Of a stretch of DNA of 64,000 bases, positions 60,701 through 64,000 are shown one piece after another. The stretch is from Cephalotus follicularis. Its lineage: Eukaryota > Streptophyta > Magnoliopsida > Oxalidales > Cephalotaceae. Where the stretch lies: assembly GCA_001972305.1 (NCBI GenBank), contig BDDD01002851.1:86774-150773 (forward strand). Reading direction: 5' to 3'. The notes below the pieces were generated by a model. The model ran no database searches and had not been told where the DNA came from. It saw only the letters and a program-made list of their open reading frames with translations. Within the stretch, counting starts at the first letter, position 1. Each line of letters begins with the position of its first letter. The position numbers were made by a program, and so were the translations under genes.

Positions 60701-63700
60701 GTATCTTGATTTAGTCTTTCAATGTTAGCTAATTGTCTTGCTTCCCCCCTTTTGCCAAATCCAAAATCAGAGTCGTTTGAACCTGTACATTCTCGTAGAG
60801 TCATTAACACCATTGTCCTTCATGATTGTATATGTCTTATTTTACTGCAGCAAGGAAGAGATTTATTGAATCCAAACTCCAGTCCTTGGATCACCAATCT
60901 TTAAGCATTGATTCTTATGTCAAAGTCTTGGAATCAGCTAGAGAGAAAAGAGATGTTCAGAAGAGGTTTGTAATTCTGACTTTATACTTTGTAAATCAGA
61001 AGAGGTGTGATCATGCTCATATGTAATGTTGGAGATAAAGGTGCTAAGATTTTGGCGGGAAAATGTGCTAATAATTTTTTGGGACATCACCTGCAGCAAA
61101 TTCAACATTGCAGATGGTATGCGACAAATGTTTGATCCTTTTGAAAGAGTTGCCCGTGCTCATCATGTTTGCCCGTGCTGTGAGCGTCCTTTTTCTGCTG
61201 AAGAAGAAGATGAGTTTGTCAAAAAGGTTAATATAGTTCATTATTGGGAAATTTCAAGCTGGTTATGTGTACATTTTAACACAAACTGTAAGTAGGATCC
61301 CCTACTGGTTGGTGTTTTATTCAGATGTCCATTTTCTATCCCCTACTGGTTGGTGTTTTATTCAGATGTCCATTTTCTAAGATGTAAGAACTCTTTGCCT
61401 TCATTACAATATTGCTACACTGGCTGATTTTTTTCTTGTTAAAATGCAGCAAAGAGTGAAGGCTGCAAGTTCTGCTGAACATATGAAAGTGTTGGCTATG
61501 GAGTCCTCAAATGCTGACTCGTACTTTCAGCAGATGGACAAGCTTCGACTACTTTTTGAGGAATATGTTAAAATTGGCAACGAAGCAGTCCCGCTTGCAG
61601 AAAAAAATTTGCAAGAGCTTACTGAGGAGCTAGAGCAAAAGTCTCAGGCTCTTGATGATGTAAGTATTGATGCAAACAAATTTGCATTTAAATATATTGC
61701 TTTTAATGGTGTAAGTAGTTAGTAGGCTAAATCTTGCCATATATGTTAAAACATTAACTCTTGATTTACCAGACATAGTGGCAATTTCTAAGGAAAACAC
61801 GCTACTTGTAGTTCATTTGCTATAATTATTCCTCAAAAGAGAAGGAAAAAAGAAAAACAAAACAGTTTTTAATTGTGACACTTCTTTGCTCTGTGTACTG
61901 CCTTTGCTTATCAAGTTCTGTATTGCATGGAAAGAATTGAAAATCTCCTACTATGAGTTTTGATGATATTGTGGCATGTGTTTGCGCTTCAAATTACTCA
62001 AAATGTTGGACATGCAACATGTCTTAGGGCTCTTGTTGTCAAATCTAATTACTCCCTCTGTCCCATTAAGAGTTCATCTTTCCATTTAAGGCTGTCTCAT
62101 ATTAATAGTCTCACATAAAAAATAAACAAATAACTTGCTATAAAATATCATTTTTATCCTTATATTAGGTTACAAATTACAACTTTATGCTCGACAACTA
62201 ATAGTATTAAATAGGGGTAAGAATGAAATTTTAAATAAAAGTCAATGTCTTAAATTGTCTTCATAAAATATTGTGCATTTGTCAATGGGACTCTTAATAT
62301 ATGATATAGGAAGTATTATTTCATTTTTCTTATCCATCTTTTGATAGCTTTGGATAGACGACTAGTAGTTGCTTGAATATATATGCTTGTAGTCCTGAAG
62401 CCACCAAATAAATGAGACTTGAGAATTTGAAAATAGTGTAAATTTTTAATTGACATGTATATGGCTGTAGTTGTTTTTTTTTTTACTTGGAACTTTATCT
62501 CGCCTGCAACTTTTGTGGAGAGGCTTAACTGGATTAAGCAGTTTATTTTGTGATAAGAAAGTTTTCATTATTACCTGTTATAACTTGTGTCTTGATTCCA
62601 TTTTGCACATTGTCTAAGGAAAAAAAAAACATTTATTGAATCTTTGGAAATTTTTCCCCCCGAAGTTGTCATCTTCAAAATAATGGGCAAATGTATCAAA
62701 AGGATTACTGAGGGTAGTGTAAGTAAAAGAAAGAAGTATATACTTTGACTCTTTAGTTGTTGACAGATAATATTAGAACAGCTGGAGGGTTCAGTTTTGC
62801 TTTATCTCAATTATTTTTATTTGATTGGGCTTGGGACTGTATGTTGGAGATAGAATTCTATAGATGATTTAAACAAAGTTGCAGTGAGATTTAGTTATTC
62901 TCTTGGAAATTGGGTGACACATAATTGCAGTAGCTAGAGATTTAGTTTGTAGAACTGTGTCCTGCTTTTTATTTATTTGTTTGTTTTCCCTTATTGTCCC
63001 CCTACCAAAAAAGGTTGTGCATTCATGGAAAGTTCCCTAGGAGTGCTTGATGGCTTGCTATTCTTTACTCTGGAATTTCTGCTAAAGTCGTGATGCATTG
63101 CCTTGTAAATTTGTTAATTTTTACAATGAATCAAAATGCTGTTTCTATAAGATTTTAGGTGTTTTAGCTCAATTAAAGACAGATAAGGACTCAGTTGAGA
63201 CCTTGGTGCAACCTGTTGAAATTGCTGACCGGATTTTTCAAGAAATTCCAAGTTTGCAAAAACAAGTTGATGAGTTGGAGTACAAGCTTGATTTCAGAGG
63301 GCAGGGTGTCAGAACTATGGAAGAAATTCAGTCAGAGCTAAGTAGCTTGCAGACTACAAAGTACATAAACTAATCCTCCTATTAATAGTACTTCGTCTTT
63401 TGCTAGCAAAATTTACAATTCATGTGGTAATTATAATACATCTGTGTACTTACTCATATTTGTCTCTGGTATTAATCTTCAAAGTTTTTCTTTAACATGT
63501 TGTTGTCGAATTTTGTTGACATCTAACAATTTGTTTTTAGTTTGATTCTTACTTTCCCTTTATTTTGATAATAAAAATGTCCAAATTTTTTTCTTGGCAA
63601 CTAGAGATAATTTGCATAATGAACTGGAGAAGTTAAGAGAGGATCAAAGGTACATGGAAGAGGATTTAAAAAACATCCAAAAACGGTGGTACGCCTCAAG

Positions 63701-64000
63701 GGAGGAGAAGGTTAAAGCTGCTAATACATTGCGTGATGTTCAAAAGGCAGAGGAAGAGTTAGAGCGTTTGGCTGAGGAAAAAAGTCAAGTTGATCTTGAT
63801 GAGAAGGTTGTCTACTCTTCCAGTATATTTATCATTATTTCTTTGATTTTGTGGGATTATATTTGTTTTCATGCCGATGGCAATTGCTTGTCTACTCTTC
63901 CAGTATAAAATACCGAGTCAGAGAACGTTCTTGTTGTGCCACACGATAAAATTGTTGAGACAAGTCATAAATATGAGATAAATTGTTATGACCAGAATAC
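30588..64000 (+). CDS. RAD50 double-strand break repair ATPase, N-terminal two-thirds, with lesions
   Basis: RAD50 is the SMC-like ATPase of the MRE11-RAD50-NBS1 complex, which tethers and processes broken DNA ends in the nucleus. Seventeen exons (2,645 nt) are listed separately; together they cover roughly the first 920 of about 1,310 residues. Seen in order: Walker A GPNGAGKT, the Q-loop in [14 protein letters not shown], a long coiled coil, the zinc hook CPCC and the returning coiled coil. Walker B and the signature motif lie beyond the window. Exon phases fit with two exceptions: the exon expected between 50663 and 51575 (YTKALEV...) is not found, and exon 5 has an in-frame TAA. Introns 2, 3, the one after exon 12 and the last carry copia elements. 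It is either a pseudogenised copy or a gene with assembly errors. Confidence 0.85.
30786..30872 (+). CDS. RAD50 exon 2
   Basis: Acceptor TTGCAG, 29 codons ([20 protein letters not shown]...), donor GTCTTT. It continues the ATPase N-lobe, phase 0 at both ends. Confidence 0.93.
31550..31678 (+). repeat. Family I copy 1, 5' LTR
   Basis: 129 bp, TGTTAGATAAAG to AATTAATA, followed at once by the tRNA-iMet primer site. Confidence 0.88.
32314..32791 (+). pseudogene. Family I copy 1 gag, 5' part
   Basis: Begins MESKSVI-like at ATG 32314 and continues with [12 protein letters not shown]. Stops (TAA, TGA, TAG) are scattered. Compared with copy 2 it lacks about 13 bases near the start. It is cut by the chromovirus insertion. 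Confidence 0.75.
32714..32786 (+). repeat. 73-bp duplication, left copy
   Basis: Nearly identical to 38035-38107 (aatgtatgagg to gcaa). The pair directly flanks the inverted chromovirus and belongs to copia gag. Confidence 0.9.
32792..33364 (-). repeat. Chromovirus LTR, left (minus orientation)
   Basis: 573 bp, TGTCACGG...GTAACA on the plus strand, inverted relative to 37465-38035. It has repeated 'ctctagagaattcta' words in the middle. Confidence 0.88.
33376..35936 (-). pseudogene. Chromovirus pol, minus arm (RT remnant, RNase H, integrase, chromodomain)
   Basis: From 35936 leftward: start of RT ([42 protein letters not shown]), then a jump to the RT thumb (TLEEHVNHL), so the segment holding the YxDD catalytic motif is deleted. 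RNase H ([14 protein letters not shown]), integrase ([35 protein letters not shown]) and chromodomain ([20 protein letters not shown]) follow. A frameshift occurs near 34200 and another near 35590. Confidence 0.88.
35937..37453 (+). pseudogene. Chromovirus pol, plus arm (RNase H end, integrase, chromodomain)
   Basis: Begins abruptly at [10 protein letters not shown] of the RNase H/integrase linker. Apart from a short disturbance near 36045, it is open through the integrase core ([33 protein letters not shown]) and chromodomain ([20 protein letters not shown]) to the stop at 37453. It is the inverted partner of 33376-34904. It has no RT, so it cannot act alone. Confidence 0.88.
37465..38035 (+). 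repeat. Chromovirus LTR, right (plus orientation)
   Basis: 571 bp, preceded by the polypurine tract TAAGTGGGGGAGAA. It matches the reverse complement of 32792-33364 with scattered differences and lacks its last two bases (CA). Confidence 0.88.
38035..38107 (+). repeat. 73-bp duplication, right copy
   Basis: Partner of 32714-32786. Copia gag continues after it (GGCAGTTATGAG). Confidence 0.9.
40777..41990 (+). repeat. 607-bp perfect tandem duplication in copia pol
   Basis: Units 40777-41383 and 41384-41990 appear identical, including a 116-codon RT/RNase H ORF. The copy starts inside RT just before YVDD. Copy 2 of the family has a single unit. Confidence 0.92.
42363..42491 (+). repeat. Family I copy 1, 3' LTR
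   Basis: Matches 31550-31678 with many substitutions; the right end is assigned by length because the terminal bases have diverged. Confidence 0.8.
42747..42914 (+). CDS. RAD50 exon 3
   Basis: Acceptor TGGTAG, 56 codons ([20 protein letters not shown]...), donor GTAATA, phase 0. It is separated from exon 2 by an 11.9-kb intron filled by a copia element with a nested chromovirus. Confidence 0.92.
42915..45499 (+). other. RAD50 intron 3, part before the copia insertion
   Basis: AT-rich intron sequence with no supported gene. It contains the A-rich tract listed separately. Confidence 0.5.
44512..44950. repeat. 440-bp poly-A-rich low-complexity tract
   Basis: Almost only A with isolated T, G and C. 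The following 80 bp hold imperfect inverted words (aaaccaaacaaccgaacc / ggttcagttatttggttt) that could be a MITE end. Length and content may be affected by sequencing or polishing error. Confidence 0.8.
45505..45628 (+). repeat. Family I copy 2, 5' LTR
   Basis: TGTTAGATAAGG...GACTAACA, with GTACT immediately outside and the primer site immediately inside. Confidence 0.92.
46203..50332 (+). pseudogene. Family I copy 2 gag-pol
   Basis: Gag starts at ATG 46203 ([10 protein letters not shown]), with [11 protein letters not shown] and the knuckle [14 protein letters not shown]. Protease is intact in wording (IDSGSTDHM, about 47287). Integrase has [10 protein letters not shown] and [17 protein letters not shown] has [12 protein letters not shown] (about 49370) and RNase [16 protein letters not shown]. 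Stops and shifts interrupt every domain, for example TGA at about 46577 and several in RT near 49100-49260. Confidence 0.88.
50333..50455 (+). repeat. Family I copy 2, 3' LTR
   Basis: Same ends as the 5' LTR, with GTACT outside. The end lies about 30 bp before RAD50 exon 4, so the exon 4 polypyrimidine and branch-point region is short. Confidence 0.92.
50488..50663 (+). CDS. RAD50 exon 4 (Q-loop)
   Basis: Acceptor CTGCAG. It encodes [20 protein letters not shown] and the Q-loop region [14 protein letters not shown], then [12 protein letters not shown]. It ends after two bases of an Arg codon (AG) with donor GTATGT, so the next exon must supply one base. Confidence 0.92.
50664..51574 (+). other. 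RAD50 intron lacking an expected exon
   Basis: Arabidopsis RAD50 has about 39 residues (YTKALEVIKKLHKDQAQE...) between the parts encoded by exons 4 and 5. I read all three plus frames here and find no such exon. The only weak echo is TACTCCAAAGCC at 50958-50969, followed by a stop and without a proper acceptor. Confidence 0.6.
51575..51803 (+). CDS. RAD50 exon 5, contains an in-frame TAA
   Basis: Acceptor TATGCAG. It encodes [14 protein letters not shown]... and [14 protein letters not shown], then TAA at 51776-51778 where Arabidopsis RAD50 has Tyr (TAC or TAT), then AALTEENE. It ends with the first base of an Asp codon and donor GTCTGC, consistent with exon 6. It starts in phase 0, so it cannot follow exon 4 directly: that join shifts frame to a TGA at 51618-51620. 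Confidence 0.85.
52158..52336 (+). CDS. RAD50 exon 6 (coiled coil)
   Basis: Acceptor GGGTCAG. It encodes [19 protein letters not shown] to [10 protein letters not shown] with donor GTACTG, and phases match exons 5 and 7. It is charged heptad-like sequence of the ascending coiled coil. Confidence 0.9.
52431..52601 (+). CDS. RAD50 exon 7 (coiled coil)
   Basis: Acceptor GTCTTTAG, 57 codons from [12 protein letters not shown] to KDFLDKK, donor GTGAGC, phase 0 at both ends. Confidence 0.92.
52796..52900 (+). CDS. RAD50 exon 8 (coiled coil)
   Basis: Acceptor TTACAG, 35 codons ([15 protein letters not shown] to AKVEIK), donor GTATGT, phase 0. Confidence 0.92.
52990..53097 (+). CDS. RAD50 exon 9 (coiled coil)
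   Basis: Acceptor CATGCAG, 36 codons ([18 protein letters not shown] to DEREKNL), donor GTGAGC, phase 0. Confidence 0.92.
53203..53414 (+). CDS. RAD50 exon 10 (coiled coil)
   Basis: Acceptor TTTTCAG, encodes [15 protein letters not shown] to NHKKKHRK plus two bases of a Met codon. Donor GTAATC. It includes the conserved stretch [15 protein letters not shown]. Confidence 0.92.
53536..53628 (+). CDS. RAD50 exon 11
   Basis: Acceptor TTCCAG, encodes [20 protein letters not shown] to REIAQAL plus two bases of Arg. Donor GTTGTT. The GVLKGRLPP block is highly conserved in plant RAD50. Confidence 0.92.
53629..54867 (+). other. RAD50 intron 11, no gene seen
   Basis: AT-rich intron of 1.2 kb without a recognisable insertion or ORF of note. 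Confidence 0.5.
54868..54995 (+). CDS. RAD50 exon 12
   Basis: Acceptor GTGCAG, completes Arg and encodes [20 protein letters not shown] and [17 protein letters not shown]. Donor GTAAGT, ends with one base of Ser. Confidence 0.92.
55153..55313 (-). repeat. Family II 3' LTR
   Basis: Left copy; matches 60120-60281 with scattered differences, including the outermost bases of the LTR start (TTTTAATG here, TGTCAATG in the other). Confidence 0.8.
55321..59593 (-). pseudogene. Family II copia gag-pol
   Basis: Gag starts at ATG 59593-59591 ([10 protein letters not shown]) with [16 protein letters not shown]. Integrase fragments lie at 57795-58157 ([15 protein letters not shown]). RT has [20 protein letters not shown] (56408-56617) and [13 protein letters not shown] (56199-56387). 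RNase H/3' end has [11 protein letters not shown] and [17 protein letters not shown] (55321-55644). Stops and shifts separate all blocks. A 30-bp in-frame tandem repeat lies at 58439-58498. Confidence 0.85.
58439..58498 (-). repeat. 30-bp tandem duplication in family II pol
   Basis: Two exact 30-bp units (58439-58468, 58469-58498), duplicating ten codons (SSNPSWLLH...). Confidence 0.92.
60120..60281 (-). repeat. Family II 5' LTR
   Basis: Right copy, minus-strand start TGTCAATGTACA, end TTTCAACT immediately before the primer site (about 60109-60119). Confidence 0.8.
60851..60965 (+). CDS. RAD50 exon 13
   Basis: Acceptor TACTGCAG, encodes [15 protein letters not shown] to EKRDVQK plus two bases. 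Donor GTTTGT. It is separated from exon 12 by 5.9 kb holding a minus-strand copia element. Confidence 0.92.
61097..61226 (+). CDS. RAD50 exon 14 (zinc hook)
   Basis: Acceptor CCTGCAG, encodes [18 protein letters not shown] and the CXXC zinc hook [16 protein letters not shown] (Cys codons from 61170). In RAD50 the two hooks of paired coiled coils share one zinc ion, joining complexes. The hook is intact. Donor GTTAAT. Confidence 0.93.
61297..61378 (+). repeat. 41-bp tandem duplication in a RAD50 intron
   Basis: The 41-bp unit beginning atcccctactggttggtg is repeated exactly at 61338. Confidence 0.92.
61450..61659 (+). CDS. RAD50 exon 15 (coiled coil after the hook)
   Basis: Acceptor AATGCAG, 70 codons ([20 protein letters not shown] to KSQALDD), donor GTAAGT, phase 0. 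Confidence 0.93.
62052..62313. mobile_element. Stowaway-type MITE (Tc1/Mariner) in a RAD50 intron
   Basis: The left end CTCCCTCTGTCCCATTAAGA is the classical Stowaway terminus next to TA. The right end (TCAATGGGACTCTTAATA...GGAAG, then TA) is the degraded inverse. It is 262 bp, AT-rich, and non-coding. TA duplications lie at 62050-62051 and 62314-62315. Confidence 0.78.
63152..63360 (+). CDS. RAD50 exon 16
   Basis: The acceptor CTATAAG at 63145-63151 gives [19 protein letters not shown] in frame. The next AG (63157-63158) would give an immediate stop and is rejected. It ends in SSLQTT plus two bases, donor GTACAT. Confidence 0.88.
63605..63806 (+). CDS. RAD50 exon 17
   Basis: Acceptor CAACTAG, encodes [20 protein letters not shown] to [13 protein letters not shown], donor GTTGTC, phase 0. 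Later exons lie outside the window. Confidence 0.9.
63809..63908 (+). repeat. About 19-bp direct repeat after RAD50 exon 17
   Basis: TGTCTACTCTTCCAGTATA occurs at about 63809 and again at about 63891, 82 bp apart. The second copy abuts the copia fragment at the window edge. Confidence 0.8.
63909..64000 (-). mobile_element. Family I copia, third copy, gag fragment entering at the window edge
   Basis: The reverse complement matches family I gag at about 32608 and 46510 (gtcataacaatttatctc, tgtctcaacaattttatc). At the position where copy 2 has a TGA stop and copy 1 has TAG, this copy has CAA. The start is abrupt inside gag, so it is truncated or rearranged on this side. Confidence 0.85.

Overview
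The window is nuclear DNA of a flowering plant, probably a eudicot. One recognisable host gene, RAD50, occupies the right half on the plus strand. Its encoded segments closely follow plant RAD50, with GT-AG introns. The rest is nested transposable elements of plant families: Ty3/gypsy chromoviruses, Ty1/copia elements, a hAT, a long-TIR DNA transposon and a Stowaway-type MITE. I cannot name the species. I see no rRNA, tRNA, CRISPR or bacterial feature. All boundaries and comparisons were read by eye.

Left block (1-16159): a hAT element (378-16151) is bounded by matching inverted ends and a perfect 8-bp target duplication. Its transposase (minus strand) is one frame with three stops. A minus-strand non-autonomous LTR element (about 571-13038) sits inside the hAT. 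A Tekay-like Ty3/gypsy element (1669-11292, 5-bp target duplication AGGTT) sits inside that element's ORF. This is a three-level nest.

Middle block (16270-29675): a second DNA transposon has about 110-bp terminal inverted repeats and a short target duplication. Its interior is replaced by a minus-strand non-autonomous LTR element (17182-21038), which carries a plant-transposon-protein ORF, fused to a Tekay-like element (21044-27937) that has lost its 5' LTR.

Right block (30557-64000): 17 RAD50 exons are visible, from the start codon through Walker A, the Q-loop, coiled coil and zinc hook. The gene runs off the right edge. Intron 2 is 11.9 kb and holds a copia element containing a head-to-head, 2.1-kb-armed inverted chromovirus. 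Intron 3 holds a sister copia element. A later intron holds an unrelated minus-strand copia element, and a further copy of the first copia family enters at the right edge. The RAD50 copy looks damaged: one expected exon (about 39 codons) is not found and the next exon has an in-frame TAA.

Apart from RAD50 the genes do not form a pathway. Every element ORF I could follow carries stops or frameshifts. The most unusual structures are the intronic inverted chromovirus, which would fold as a long hairpin in RAD50 pre-mRNA, and the dense GTCGAC-core motif arrays in the two non-autonomous LTR elements.
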